A stretch of DNA of 64,000 nucleotides from positions 148,399-212,398 of the forward strand of contig NZ_KB893312.1 in NCBI RefSeq assembly GCF_000374065.1. Direction: 5' to 3'. The notes beneath the pieces are model-generated. The model was not told the origin of the DNA. It saw nothing but the letters and a program-made list of their open reading frames with translations, and ran no database searches. Position numbers and translations under genes: made by a program. Positions 16,839-27,100 of the stretch are shown here, piece by piece (position 1 is the first letter of the stretch; every line of letters starts with the position of its first letter). The DNA comes from Spirosoma luteum DSM 19990. Lineage in GTDB: Bacteria; Bacteroidota; Bacteroidia; Cytophagales; Spirosomataceae.

Positions 16839-17720
16839 GTGAGCCGTTTTCGACTTGTAATCAACCTGCTACGCGGCATCCGATTTAGTTGTCAGGTGAT
16901 GCCAGGGAGCGTTCTGATACGCTTTTTGTGGCTAGCGATTTTAGTAACTACACTAAGCAACGAAAGTACCGCCCAAATTACACCACCAGGTCTTGAAGGC
17001 AGTCGGGTAGCAGGTTGGGTAGCTCTTGGCTTTACCCAGGCAATCAATTCCAAATTGGCGCTGGCTACCTACGTGGGTACGTCAACGCAGAGCAGCTTTG
17101 GGGATTACAACCTCCTGGATAAGCCAGCTATTTCGGTGATAAACCAGGAGGTGAGCTATCAGTTTACTCCTTACTGGCAGGCCGTTTTGGCGGGTAGCAT
17201 CCGCTCTCAATCACTATATGAGAAAGAAGCGCCCTACGCACTTAGAAATCCCGGAATTCGCCAGGAATTACGCACCTATGCCCGGTTCTTCTTTCGACAT
17301 AAGCAGGGGAAAATAAGTTGGGCGCACTCGTTTCGCCCTGAATATCGTCGGTTCTATACGGCGGACTGGCGGGATTGGACGACCCCTTTACAGGTTCGCC
17401 TGCGATTAAAATCTCAGCTTTCCGTTCCATTAAACACCGCTCAGACCACCCAATTTGTAGTCGCTAACGAAGTGTTAAGTGTGATTGACAAGCCTACTGT
17501 ACCGCTCGCTATTGAATCCCGGTGGAGTGGTTACCGACTTACGGAAGACCGGCTTGCTCTGTTTGTTCGACACCTGTTGCCAAAACCTGATCTTTGGGTG
17601 GATACTGGCTTAATGAATCAATTTACATGGGATGCCACCAACCAGAAAATACAATATACCCTTTACCTATCCATCGATTTTATTTTTCGTGATCCGTTTA
17701 GTAGGAAGGCGACGGAATGA
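16839..17720 (+). CDS. DUF2490 outer-membrane protein
   Basis: A protein of 293 residues from the GTG at 16839, or 273 from the ATG at 16899, which begins just before the signal peptide (MPGSVLIRFLWLAILVTTL.. ending STAQ). The rest is alternating polar/hydrophobic strands with many aromatic residues, closing with YTLYLSIDFIFR, as expected for a beta-barrel. The set of features (WVALGFTQAINSKL, ELRTYARFFFRH.., SRWSGYRLTEDRLALF) fits the DUF2490 family of unknown function. With the promoter at 16810 the transcript would start near 16824, which leaves only about 15 bases before the GTG and favours the ATG. Confidence 0.82.
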   Translation: MSRFRLVINLLRGIRFSCQVMPGSVLIRFLWLAILVTTLSNESTAQITPPGLEGSRVAGWVALGFTQAINSKLALATYVGTSTQSSFGDYNLLDKPAISVINQEVSYQFTPYWQAVLAGSIRSQSLYEKEAPYALRNPGIRQELRTYARFFFRHKQGKISWAHSFRPEYRRFYTADWRDWTTPLQVRLRLKSQLSVPLNTAQTTQFVVANEVLSVIDKPTVPLAIESRWSGYRLTEDRLALFVRHLLPKPDLWVDTGLMNQFTWDATNQKIQYTLYLSIDFIFRDPFSRKATE

Positions 17721-17751
17721 GAACCGGTTTTAGTCCTTCCTGACTTTGTAC

Positions 17752-18918
17752 TCATAAAAAGGTAGAGAAGCTGGCTAACTGGAAGGGTTTGGTATCGAAC
17801 TCAGTCCGTCCGGTCAGGGCTAATTCAGCCAGTATCTGACCCACGGCTGCGGAGTGTTTGAAACCATGACCTGAACAGGCCGATGCCAGTAATACATCGG
17901 GGTATGCAGGGTGCTGATCGATGATAAAGTCCCCGTTGGGCGTCATGGTGTACAAGCAAACGGCCGATTTAACACACGCTGAGCTGATACCGCGTAGCAC
18001 AGGGGCTACAAATTGGTCGTACATCAATTGCGTTTCTATCTGGCTGACCGTGCGATCAACAGCGTGGGGTAAGGTTGTATGTTCGTAGGTTTCTGTTGCC
18101 AGTTTAATCCCCCCGTCTGGCCCATTTACCGCCGGGAATCCATATACATCCCGATCACTAAAGATGAAAACGGGCATCTTATCGGGGGTGTACTGCGCAT
18201 AGTCGTTCTGAATGTCAAACCAGTACAGAACTTGCCGATACACTCGAAGTAAATCGGCATACGGTGTGCCCCGGAGTGATTCCGTCAGCCATGCGCCGGT
18301 GGTAAGAATCAGTTTTCGGGTGTGGTAGACAGCCCGATCTGTCTGGATGGTAATACCTGCTTCGATCGATTGGAAAGACAGCATCCGTTCGTTCGTGCGG
18401 ACGGTTGCCCCATTTTTGCGGGCCTGCTCAAGCTGGACGGAAACACAGCGTTCTGGCTGTAGGAATCCCGCTTCCGGTTCGTAATACCCCACGTCATTCG
18501 GGCGAAACTGAAACTGAGAAAATTCCTGCCGAAGTGCTGGTAAATCAAGTATGCGGTGGGGGATGCCAAACTGCCCGGCGGCCTGAATCGTTGTATTGAG
18601 CCATCCTGTTTTGTTACGGGTTTGTACCGCGGAGTTTTGCTGGCCTACGAATAAGCCGCCGGTAATGGTCAGTAATGGCTCGGCCGACTGTTTTTCGAGT
18701 TCCCGCCAGATTTGGTAAGAGCGTAGGGCCAGCGGAATGAAATGCGTTCCCTCGCCAATGGCTTGTCGCGTTATCCGGGTGTCCCCGTGGGTTGACCCAA
18801 GCGTGTGAGGAGGAGCAAACTGATCGAGTCCCAGTACGTTCGGGGTTTGTTTTGATAGCTGGTAGATGGCAGCACTTCCCACAGCCCCCAGCCCCACGAC
18901 AATCGCGTCAAAAATCAT
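17752..18918 (-). CDS. solA: SolA/MSOX-like FAD-dependent amine oxidase
   Basis: A 388-residue flavoprotein of the monomeric sarcosine oxidase / N-methyltryptophan oxidase family. It starts with the FAD-binding strand-helix MIFDAIVVGLGAVGSAA and the family segment HTLGSTHGDTRITRQA. The Cys in AVCLYTMTPNGDFIID is at the position where this family links FAD covalently. The enzymes oxidise N-methyl amino acids and release formaldehyde and hydrogen peroxide. The substrate cannot be fixed. It is convergent with the DUF2490 gene and 34 bases downstream of a small unknown gene on the same strand. Confidence 0.88.
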   Translation of the reverse strand: MIFDAIVVGLGAVGSAAIYQLSKQTPNVLGLDQFAPPHTLGSTHGDTRITRQAIGEGTHFIPLALRSYQIWRELEKQSAEPLLTITGGLFVGQQNSAVQTRNKTGWLNTTIQAAGQFGIPHRILDLPALRQEFSQFQFRPNDVGYYEPEAGFLQPERCVSVQLEQARKNGATVRTNERMLSFQSIEAGITIQTDRAVYHTRKLILTTGAWLTESLRGTPYADLLRVYRQVLYWFDIQNDYAQYTPDKMPVFIFSDRDVYGFPAVNGPDGGIKLATETYEHTTLPHAVDRTVSQIETQLMYDQFVAPVLRGISSACVKSAVCLYTMTPNGDFIIDQHPAYPDVLLASACSGHGFKHSAAVGQILAELALTGRTEFDTKPFQLASFSTFL

Positions 18919-18952
18919 GTTTTATCCGTCATTGCGGCAGTGTGTAGCGTCG

Positions 18953-19273
18953 CTAATACCCTTCGTCTGTAACCAGGTAATACAATTTCGTATGCGTGGA
19001 CTGATCCCGGTTCTGGACAGTAACGGTTAGCAGCTCGACGTGTGTGTAATCGTTGAAAGGCGAAACGGTGCTATCAATCACCGATTGATTCGCTTCTTTA
19101 CCCGTCCGTTCGACCGAGGAAATGGCTTCTTCCCGCGAATCGAAACTACCCAGCAGATCGCCCAGCTCGAGCGTGGGCTCCTGCTCCGGTAATTCGCCCG
19201 ATGTACTGGAAATTGGGGACTCTGCAACCTCCGATGAATTAGTGGCCGGAGCCGTATACAATTCTACAAGCAT
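18953..19273 (-). CDS. small acidic hypothetical protein
   Basis: A 106-residue protein from the ATG at 19273 (MLVELYTAPATNSSE), rich in Ser, Glu and Thr in the first half, then a fold-like stretch (LGDLLGSFDSREEAISSVERTGKEANQS..HVELLTVTVQ). It has no signal peptide and no recognised family. The C-terminal half has the strand-helix-strand pattern of a small alpha/beta domain. It sits just upstream of solA on the same strand and may be co-transcribed. Confidence 0.6.
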   Translation of the reverse strand: MLVELYTAPATNSSEVAESPISSTSGELPEQEPTLELGDLLGSFDSREEAISSVERTGKEANQSVIDSTVSPFNDYTHVELLTVTVQNRDQSTHTKLYYLVTDEGY

Positions 19274-19427
19274 GTTGAAAGAAACTAAGATGTACAGGGT
19301 AAACGATTGGCAGCTCGTTTTGATAGCAGGAAGTTGGTGACTGAACACGCAAATCAACCGGCCGACGATTAATTAGAGCTGTACTGCCACCCGGGAACAA
19401 GCGCGGACTACGGCAAAATACCTTTCT

Positions 19428-19988
19428 TTGAACAAAGGAGTCACGTTCATTTGTTTAGCTTTTTTATCGATTCTCATTTTTGAACAAGTAACATTCGGTA
19501 TGACGCCCAACTTCGGTCAAACAACAACTACGCTCTTCGATGCCGCCCGCAACGGTGATATTGCCTCACTACAGCGACTCATTGCCAGCGGCCTGAATGT
19601 AAATATGCAGAATGAAAAGGGTTATACGCCCCTGATCATAGCCGCTTACGATGGACAGTTGCAGGCGACCCAGGTATTGCTGGAGGCCAATGCTGATCCG
19701 AACATGCAGGACGACAGCGGAAACACGGCACTTATGGGCGTATCGTTCAAGGGCTACCCCGAGGTTGCCCGGCTTTTACTTGAAAAAGGCGCGGAGGTAG
19801 ATCAGCGCAATGGCAATGGGGGTACGGCACTCATGTTTGCTACAATGTTTGGCCGAAACCAGCTGGTAAAACTCCTGCTCGACTACGGAGCCGACCGTAG
19901 CCTTGTGGACCTACGCGGATTGAGTGCGATTGATCTGGCCCTTCAGCAGGGTAATGAAGAAGGCCTGAAACTACTTCAGCAGCCGTAA
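19428..19988 (+). CDS. secreted ankyrin-repeat protein
   Basis: A 186-residue exported protein. The TTG at 19428 opens signal-like MNKGVTFICLAFLSILIFEQVTFG. About four ankyrin repeats follow from residue 35: TLFDAARNGDIASLQRLI, GYTPLIIAAYDGQ, GNTALMGVSFKGYPEVARLLLEKGAEVD and GTALMFATMFGRNQLVKLLLDYGAD. Ankyrin repeats are protein-binding scaffolds; periplasmic ones in bacteria often accompany catalase (AnkB), but none is nearby. Its last codons lie in a hairpin that can serve as terminator for it and for the convergent SDR gene. Confidence 0.88.
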   Translation: MNKGVTFICLAFLSILIFEQVTFGMTPNFGQTTTTLFDAARNGDIASLQRLIASGLNVNMQNEKGYTPLIIAAYDGQLQATQVLLEANADPNMQDDSGNTALMGVSFKGYPEVARLLLEKGAEVDQRNGNGGTALMFATMFGRNQLVKLLLDYGADRSLVDLRGLSAIDLALQQGNEEGLKLLQQP

Positions 19989-20000
19989 TTCCAGGCCTTC
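19959..20000. terminator. hairpin at the end of the ankyrin gene
   Basis: GAAGGCCTG / CAGGCCTTC, a perfect 9-bp inverted repeat with a 24-base loop. The left arm is inside the coding sequence and the right arm is 4 bases after the stop. Confidence 0.45.
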
Positions 20001-20012
20001 ATATAGAAAAGG

Positions 20013-20729
20013 TTATTTACCGCCGGGACGCGTGGGGCGAACTTCAATTTTACTGGGCAGGGTACGCGGATTCATTTTAATAAGGTCACACACCAGCTCG
20101 CCAATGTCTTCCGGCTGTATTTTCCAGGCGTCTTTTTCGCTGGGCTCATGGTCGTTGAAATGCGTGGCTACCGAGCCGGGCATGATAGTGGTCACTTTGA
20201 TGCCTTCACTCCGTAAATCGAGCATGATGGCCTGCGTAAAGCCAACCAGTCCAAATTTGCTGGCGTTGTAAGCCGATCCTTTCTCGAAGAAGTTGGTACC
20301 GGCCAAACTGGCAATAGTGATGAAATAGCCTTCCGTTTTTTTCAGCGCGTCCAGCGTGGCTTTTGCCGTGTAGAAAACGCCCGTCAGGTTGATGTCGATG
20401 GTTTCCTGCCATTGCTCAGGGGTAAGTTCCTGAATAGAGGCAAAATGGCCCACGCCCGCGTTGGCAATGACGTAATCGAGCTGACCCCACTGGCTCATTA
20501 TGCTCTCTACTACTTTTTGCTGCGAGGTAAGATCACGTACATCAGCCGCCATACCCAGTGCGTAGCCGGGTTTAATTTCGTTTAGTTTTTTGGCCGCCAG
20601 TTCTGCCGCTACGGATGACCGGCTTGTGATTGCTACCTTGATTCCCTGATTGATGAGAGCTTCGGCAATACCGTAGCCGATGCCTTTTGTGCCGCCGGTA
20701 ATGAGGGCGGTTTTTGTACTGTCTGCCAT
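20013..20729 (-). CDS. SDR family oxidoreductase, FabG-like
   Basis: A 238-residue classical short-chain dehydrogenase/reductase. The nucleotide loop is TGGTKGIGYGI, the NAG motif is NAGVG, and the catalytic residues are the Ser of ITIASLAG and the Tyr/Lys of YNASK. A basic SRSS segment after strand 2 suggests NADP(H). The last strand has the usual PGSVATHF. Family members reduce ketones or ketoacyl thioesters; the substrate is not evident. It is a single gene, convergent with the ankyrin gene. Confidence 0.9.
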   Translation of the reverse strand: MADSTKTALITGGTKGIGYGIAEALINQGIKVAITSRSSVAAELAAKKLNEIKPGYALGMAADVRDLTSQQKVVESIMSQWGQLDYVIANAGVGHFASIQELTPEQWQETIDINLTGVFYTAKATLDALKKTEGYFITIASLAGTNFFEKGSAYNASKFGLVGFTQAIMLDLRSEGIKVTTIMPGSVATHFNDHEPSEKDAWKIQPEDIGELVCDLIKMNPRTLPSKIEVRPTRPGGK

Positions 20730-20841
20730 AACTGGTTAGGTAAGTTGGTAAGAACAACGTGCCAAACTGCGCGTATGGAGGAATAACTCCCTGATTGGCG
20801 CAAGGGTTTACACGACCAACTGGCCAACGCCTGTTTGCGGA

Positions 20842-21177
20842 TTAGCCACCCGCTTTTTTGGCTTTGTATCCCTTGCCAACAAGCCAGGTCAGCACCTTGT
20901 CGCGGTGATCACCCTGAATCAGGATTTCGCCATCTTTACCGGAGCCACCCGCTCCGCAAACGGTTTTGAGTTGTTTCGCCAGTTCCGTTAAATCGGCGTT
21001 GGTGCCAACAAACTCCCGAATGGCGGTTACCACTTTATTGCCGCCCAGTTTCAGCACCCAGATTTTAAGATTCTGCTGGGCAGGGAGCAGCGTTTGCGCT
21101 TCAGGCTCCTCATTGAATTGGTACTGAAAGTTAGGATCGGTGGAGTAAACAACACCACTACTTTTTTTCTTACTCAT
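20842..21177 (-). CDS. SUI1/eIF1-like translation factor (YciH family)
   Basis: A 111-residue protein of the SUI1/YciH family, the bacterial relative of eukaryotic eIF1, which binds the small ribosomal subunit and influences start-site fidelity. The core has LGGNKVVTAIREFVG, LAKQLKTVCGAGGSGKDGEILIQGDHRDKVLTWLVGKGYKAKKAGG, of which the GAGGSGKDGEI...QGDHR part is diagnostic. The N-terminal 35 residues are variable. It is preceded by an unusual 400-bp non-coding gap on its upstream side. Confidence 0.92.
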   Translation of the reverse strand: MSKKKSSGVVYSTDPNFQYQFNEEPEAQTLLPAQQNLKIWVLKLGGNKVVTAIREFVGTNADLTELAKQLKTVCGAGGSGKDGEILIQGDHRDKVLTWLVGKGYKAKKAGG

Positions 21178-21590
21178 TGTATAGGCAGACTAAAACGGCA
21201 AAATAACACAAAGAAGCCATTTATGATGCTCTATGCGGGAAGATGGTTGTAGCCTGGTCATTTACTTGTGGCACCTGGTTAATGTTGCCCCTCCTGTGCA
21301 TCACCTGGGCTAGTTCTGGAAGGGTAGGGCAGGGGTTAGAAAGGTACAGACTATTTTCGGGTATGGCGATCGTTTTTGACTAATTGACTGGGTCAAAACC
21401 AACGCGCCCTACAGGAGGGCAACTCGTTTTCTCGATGAATGCGGTTGGCACAGGGTAAACCGGCACAGGAGCCGGATGAAGTTATTTGTAGAATTGACAA
21501 ACCGGATGCAACTTGAGCCTCATAAATAACTCCGTTCCTGGCTAACAGTTGGCCGTGTCATTTGTTAGTGACTTGTGAACGCTTTGCCTT
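21178..21590. other. 413-bp non-coding gap with several inverted repeats
   Basis: No convincing ORF is present. There are four inverted repeats: TTGCCCCTCCTGT (21285-21297) with ACAGGAGGGCAA (21411-21422, one extra C in the left arm), TTTTGAC/GTCAAAA (21374-21398), CCGGC/GCCGG (21460-21475) and GTTATTT/AAATAAC (21481-21530). This would suit a structured RNA or a leader of the GNAT gene. It matches no riboswitch class that I can recall. Confidence 0.35.
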
Positions 21591-22157
21591 TTGACTACTA
21601 CCTTGGTTTGTTTTTCTCTTTCTGTCGGTCAGCTACGTCCCTGGCGCGAGGGCGACGAAGAATCATTAGTTCGGCATGCCAGTAACCGGCAAATCTGGAA
21701 TAATGTGCGCGACTTTTTTCCATACCCGTACACGCCCCGCGATGCACATTCGTGGGTGCGTTCCAATAAGTCGTACCAGCAGCCGAATAATCTGGCTGTG
21801 GAGGTGGATGGGAAGGCGGTGGGGAATATCGGCTTTACCGTTAAAGACGATATTTACCGGTATAATGCCGAAATCGGCTATTGGGTTGGCGAGGAATACT
21901 GGGGTCGGGGTATTATGACGGAAGCGATACCGATTATGACGGACTACATTTTTGCCAATTTTCAGGTAAACCGCATTTTCGCCTGCGTGCTGGAAGGAAA
22001 CACCGCTTCCATGCGCGTACTGACCAGCGCCGGGTACCAGCAGGAGGCTATTCACCGGAAAGCCGCCGTGAAAAATAATCAGTATTTAGATGAATATGTG
22101 TATGCCATTCTCCGGGCCGAACATCGGGAATTGAAGTCATCCACCAGTACGCCTTAG
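21591..22157 (+). CDS. GNAT acetyltransferase, RimJ/RimL type
   Basis: A 188-residue GNAT-fold N-acetyltransferase. It starts with TTG at 21591, with VGQLRPWREGDEESLVRHASNRQIW as the usual first strand and helix of RimJ/RimL proteins. The acetyl-CoA-binding loop appears as EEYWGRGIMTEA, and the last conserved block is ACVLEGNTASMRVLTSAGYQQEA. Proteins of this group acetylate N-termini of ribosomal proteins, small amines or antibiotics; the acceptor is unknown. It lies behind the structured 413-bp gap. Confidence 0.9.
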   Translation: MTTTLVCFSLSVGQLRPWREGDEESLVRHASNRQIWNNVRDFFPYPYTPRDAHSWVRSNKSYQQPNNLAVEVDGKAVGNIGFTVKDDIYRYNAEIGYWVGEEYWGRGIMTEAIPIMTDYIFANFQVNRIFACVLEGNTASMRVLTSAGYQQEAIHRKAAVKNNQYLDEYVYAILRAEHRELKSSTSTP

Positions 22158-22199
22158 CGGGCTGGCTGCCTGCTTATTTTCAGGTATTGTTATCCGAAA

Positions 22200-22222
22200 A
22201 AGCCCAACTATAGGCTATTTTT
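22200..22222 (+). terminator. weak terminator after the GNAT gene
   Basis: AAGCC-CAACTATA-GGCT followed by ATTTTTTGG. The stem is only 4-5 bp but it is flanked by A and T runs that can extend it. Confidence 0.4.
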
Positions 22223-22267
22223 TGGTTATTTTGTCAACTCATTACCGCTTCGGCGGACTCGTCTGTT

Positions 22268-22990
22268 ATGCCGAAAATAGTTATTGCCATTGATGGCTAT
22301 TCCAGTTGCGGAAAAAGTACCACCGCTAAGGCAGTAGCTGCCCGTTTAGGGTATGGGTATATCGATACGGGTGCTATGTACCGGGCCGTTAGCCTGTTTT
22401 TTATCCGGGAACGGGTGTCACTTTCCAGCTCGAAAGAAGTGAACGAAGCCCTCGAAAAAATTCATATTTCCTTTAAACACAACAACCGGACAGACCGCAA
22501 CGAAACCTGCCTGAACGGCTTGAACGTGGAGGAGGAGATTCGGAAGATGTACATCTCCAACATTGTGAGCGAGGTAAGTGCTATTCCCGAAGTACGCTGG
22601 GCCCTGGTCGCTCAGCAACAGAAAATGGGGCGAAGGCGGGGGGTCGTTATGGATGGCCGGGATATTGGTACGAAAGTTTTTCCCGATGCTGAAGTAAAGG
22701 TTTTTATGACTGCCGATACGTATACCCGTGCCAAACGCCGACAGCAGGAACTACTCGTAAAAGGGGAAATGATAAATCTTCAGGATATCATTAACAATCT
22801 CGAAAAGCGTGACCTTATCGACACGACCCGTTCTGAAAGCCCCCTGGTGCAGGCCCCCGATGCTACGCTGCTGGATACGTCGCACATGACCATTGAAGAA
22901 CAGGTGGACTGGGTGCTCGAACTGGCCGACCGGCGATTGGTGGAAATCCATCGCAACAGCCACAAAAAAGCCGCTAATCCAGTCAATTGA
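22268..22990 (+). CDS. cmk: cytidylate kinase
   Basis: A 240-residue (d)CMP kinase that phosphorylates CMP/dCMP with ATP in pyrimidine salvage and RNA turnover. The P-loop GYSSCGKST is at residues 10-18, then YIDTGAMYRAV. MDGRDIGTKVFPDAEVKVF is the diagnostic NMP-binding segment, and KRDLIDTTRSESPL follows. The C-terminal 15 residues are a basic extension (HRNSHKKAANP). Its stop ends 6 bases before the ATG of the next gene, so the two are likely co-transcribed. Confidence 0.96.
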   Translation: MPKIVIAIDGYSSCGKSTTAKAVAARLGYGYIDTGAMYRAVSLFFIRERVSLSSSKEVNEALEKIHISFKHNNRTDRNETCLNGLNVEEEIRKMYISNIVSEVSAIPEVRWALVAQQQKMGRRRGVVMDGRDIGTKVFPDAEVKVFMTADTYTRAKRRQQELLVKGEMINLQDIINNLEKRDLIDTTRSESPLVQAPDATLLDTSHMTIEEQVDWVLELADRRLVEIHRNSHKKAANPVN

Positions 22991-22996
22991 TTGCCT

Positions 22997-24076
22997 ATGA
23001 CTGCCGACTTTCTGATTGTGGGCCAGGGTGTGGCCGGGTCCATACTGGCCTGGACGCTCGACCAGCGGGGATGCTCGGTAATCCTGGTCAATGACCCTGC
23101 CCGACCGTCGGCTTCGGCGGTGGCGGCTGGTATCGTTAATCCGCTTACGGGGCGCAAACTGGTGCGCACCTGGAAGGCCGATGAGCTGTTTCCGTTTCTG
23201 CACCAGTTTTACCGGCACATCGAACAGACACTTAACGTTCGGTTTTTTCACCCCAAAACCATCTACCGCCCCTTCCGGTCGATGGCGGAGAAAACGGCCT
23301 ACGAATCCCTGACGGACAACCCGGCCATACAGCCATACATAGCAAATGCTGTCAATCATGCGTTATACGACCAATTCATCAATAACCCGTTCGGGGGGCT
23401 TGAGGTGACCCAGGCCGGGTGGCTGGATGTCAATGAATTCATCCGAATCATAAAAGGCTATTTCATTCAGAAAAACCAGTATGCCGACATCAGCGTAAAG
23501 ATTAATGAATTGGTGTTCAGCGATGGAAAAGTGGAGTGGCAGGGTATATCGGCAAAAAAAGTTATTTTTTGCGACGGCGCACAGTTAGGCGAAAATTCAC
23601 TGTTCAACTGGCTTCCCTACAACCCCGTGAAAGGGGAGATTATAACGGCAGTAGTGCCCGATTACGCCATCACTTCCATCGTAAATCAAGGCCTCTTTAT
23701 CTTACCCATTCGGGATGGATTGGTAAAAATCGGGGCTACGTACAGCTGGCACGACATCGACTGGAAAACAACCGGGGAAGGGCGTACATTCCTGGAAACG
23801 AAAGTGCGGGATATCCTGAAAGTACCTTTCGAGATTGTTGCCCAGCAGGCGGGTATCCGCCCATCAACCAAAGACAGGAGACCATTTATTGGGCTGCATC
23901 CTGCCCGGGCAACCGCTGGTGTTTTTGGGGGGATGGGCACCAAAGGCGTATCGCTGGCTCCGTATCTGGCCGAGCAGTTTTCCCGGCACCTGCTGGATGG
24001 TGAAGATTTGGAGCCGGAAGCGAATATTAGCCGCTATGATTCGTTATTATTACACGATTTGGACGAGCCAGCGTAG
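22997..24076 (+). CDS. DAO-family FAD-dependent oxidoreductase
   Basis: A 359-residue FAD oxidoreductase of the D-amino-acid-oxidase superfamily. The ATG at 22997 follows a TTG two codons before. The N-terminus has the dinucleotide loop MTADFLIVGQGVAGSILAWTL and the segment AAGIVNPLTGRKLVRTW, reminiscent of the C-terminal oxidase domain of MnmC and of ThiO-like proteins. The C-terminus closes with AGIRPSTKDRRPFIGLHP and FGGMGTKGVSLAPYLAEQF, the second FAD contact. In Cytophagales such a gene often accompanies cmk. The substrate is unknown. Confidence 0.85.
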   Translation: MTADFLIVGQGVAGSILAWTLDQRGCSVILVNDPARPSASAVAAGIVNPLTGRKLVRTWKADELFPFLHQFYRHIEQTLNVRFFHPKTIYRPFRSMAEKTAYESLTDNPAIQPYIANAVNHALYDQFINNPFGGLEVTQAGWLDVNEFIRIIKGYFIQKNQYADISVKINELVFSDGKVEWQGISAKKVIFCDGAQLGENSLFNWLPYNPVKGEIITAVVPDYAITSIVNQGLFILPIRDGLVKIGATYSWHDIDWKTTGEGRTFLETKVRDILKVPFEIVAQQAGIRPSTKDRRPFIGLHPARATAGVFGGMGTKGVSLAPYLAEQFSRHLLDGEDLEPEANISRYDSLLLHDLDEPA

Positions 24077-24171
24077 TACATTGGAAATTCCAGGTTTTTA
24101 GGTCATATTCATTCGTTAAACGCGCTGTACAAGGCTGTGCCTGGTAACGGCGTTTTGGTCATTGTCCTGTT

Positions 24172-27100
24172 ATGCGAAATCGATACATAATACTGTTGAG
24201 CCTGTGGCTGGGTGGGTTGAGCGTGGCTACGGCACAAAACTACCCGTCGCTGGAACGGTTCGGGAAAAACCGGATTCAGTACCGGAATTTTGAGTGGAAA
24301 ATAATCCGCACCTCAAACTTCGAGATTTACTACTACCAGGATGGCCGCCAGATTGCTAACCTGACGGCCCAGTACGCCGAATCGGAATTCGACCGGATTA
24401 CCGAACTGCTGGGCTACACCCCCTACAGCCGGGTGAAAATTTTCCTGTTTAACTCCCCCGCCGAACTCACCCAGAGTAACATTGGCCTCAATGCGCAGAG
24501 CGGATTGAATAGCCGGGAACAGAACCTGTCCAAATCTCGGGTAGAGCTGGCCTTCACCGGCGACCAGATTAGCTTTCGGAAGCAGATTATCCACGATATT
24601 GCCATGCTGTTCGTCTATGACATGCTGTATGGCGGAAGCCTGAAGGATGCTCTCCAGAGTTCACTCCTGCTGACACTACCCGACTGGTTTATGCCGGGCA
24701 TTGCTTCGTACATTGCTGGTGGAAACAGTCTGGAACTGGATGACTATATGCGGGATGTGTCCGTGACCCGCCCCGTCAAAAAACCGTCATTACTCAATGG
24801 CACCGATGCGGAACTGGTCGGTCATTCCATTTGGAATTATATTGTTCAGCGATACGGTCGGGATAATATTTCAAATATCCTGAATCTAACGCGCATCATC
24901 CGGAACGAGCAGAGCAGCATTTCCAGTACGCTGGGCGTTCCGTACAACCGGTTTCTGCGCGAATGGCGGGAGTACTACGCCAATATGGCTACCAGCGTTG
25001 GTCAGTCTTATCAGGCGGGTACGGATGAATTTCAACTAAAAGTAGGTTCTGCCGATGATAAATCGGTGCTGGTAAGCCTGAAATTGAGTCCCGACAAGCA
25101 GTTCATTGCATACTCTGTTCTGCGGGATGGTAAGTTTCAGGTTGACGTAGTCAATACCGCCAATCGTAAAAAATCAACTGTCTTGTCGGGAGGCTATCGG
25201 CTGGACGGGGTCGAAACACACGCCAGTACACCGTTGCTGGCCTGGCAGAAAGACAATAACCTGCTCGTTATTACTGATGAGTTGGGGCAAACCAATCTGT
25301 ATCAGTTCGATGGGTTTGAGAAAAAGGCGAAACGCCAGTTCAAACGACCCGTCAATGGCCTTTCGCAGGTTATCTGGATGGATGCGTCAGAAGATGGAGG
25401 CAGCCTGATTTTGAGTGCCGACCGCAACGGACAGAACGACCTGTTTCTGTACAGCATTAACCGGGGTTCTTACCAGCAACTGACCAACGACCTGTACGAT
25501 GACCTGTACCCGGCCTTCATCGGTCGTACGGCCCAGCAGGTTGTGTTCAGCTCCAACCGGCGGGCCGATACATTGGGTGTGGACAAGGGAAATTACAAAA
25601 GTGTCAGCGATGACCTGATGCTGTTTACGCATGAAGGAAGTGCCCGTAATTTGTCGGTGGTTCAGTTGACGGATTCACTGGCTCACGCCACCCAGCCAAT
25701 ACCAGCGGGAGAGTCGACCATCTACTTCCTCAATGATGTAAACGGTATCCGGAATCTTTATCGACTCGCAACCGAAACCAAATCGGTTACTCAGCTAACG
25801 GCTTTTCCGCAGAGTATTCATCTGTACGACCTCAACCCGGCAAACGGCGGATTTGTGTACAGCAGTTTGAAAAACGGTGATGAGTTTATCGGATTCCGGT
25901 CGCAAATCAATCTTACTCAGACGCTTCAGACACCACCAACGCAGAGAGCGCTGACTACCAATCGGACCACTACCCGGCGTACTGCGCAGGCCATGACCGA
26001 TACAACTGCCCAATCCGGCAGGGATTCGAGTGCGGCTACTAGTACCCCAAACACCGACGCACAGCCGGACGCGACACCCAAAATCACGCTGGAGCCGGGA
26101 GAAGTGGATACCGATAATTACCAGTTTGACCCCGATGTGCTCAAGGCGGTCGAGAACCGGCAGCGTCGTTCGGTAGCGGGTGTTACGCCCACGCTAACTA
26201 CGCCATTGCCACGCAACCGCCGTCGGGAAACAATTACCATCAGGGGGCCGTATGACTATAAAGGTACGTTTGGCATCAACGAGGCCCCGTCTAACTGGCG
26301 AGTCGACCCCATTAAAGGATTTGGTTACGCACAGGAAGTGACAATGACCGACTTGCTGGAAAACCACGTTCTTCGGGCCGGGGGCTTCGTCAGCCTGACC
26401 AATACCCTCAAAAACAGCGACTTGTTTGCCGAGTACACGAACCTGACCCACCGAATCGACTACGGTGCCCGTGCCGACCGTCAGACCCTGTTTCTGGATG
26501 GGGCGGGGATGTTGCAGAAGTACCGGTACAACCGGGTTGCCGTATCGGCATCGTACCCCGTCTCGGTCAACAGCCGTTTCACCGTATCTCCCTTCTACGC
26601 CATCACCCGGCTGATAGACCTGTCCTCGTTCAGTGAGCCGGACCGGGCTTCTGATTATGCGGGTTTGCGGGGAGAATACGTTTTCGACAATACCAAAGTA
26701 AATGGTATGAACATGGTGATGGGCACCCGAATGAAACTCCGGTTTGAAGAATACGCGGGTTTACGGAGTTCGTCGGAAAGCTTTCGCCGGCTGTCGCTCG
26801 ACCTGAGGCATTACCAGAAAATACATCGTGACCTGGTGCTGGCCACGCGATTCGCCTTCAGCCAGTCGGGTGGGCCGGCGCCCAAGCGGAGTACACTGGG
26901 CGGCATGGAGAACTGGATTGGTACAAACACAAAAGAACAGGTCGCTTCTAATCCGCTATTGATTCCCAACACGACGCAGAATGAGATTCCCTACGACTAT
27001 CGGGATGTGTTCTTTCTTGATTTTGCTGCTCCCTTGCGGGGCTTCCGGCAGGGGAAACTGACCGGAAATAGCTACATGCTTTTCAACGCGGAACTTAGAC

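Noticed and set aside
21178..21590. Cobalamin, TPP, fluoride or molybdenum-cofactor riboswitch, or SRP RNA
   Set aside because: None of the conserved core strings of these RNAs was found; the gap is kept only as an unassigned structured region.
24172..24900. Active metallopeptidase domain in the TolB-like protein
   Set aside because: The fold pattern is similar to a gluzincin, but the HExxH motif is missing, so activity is not claimed.
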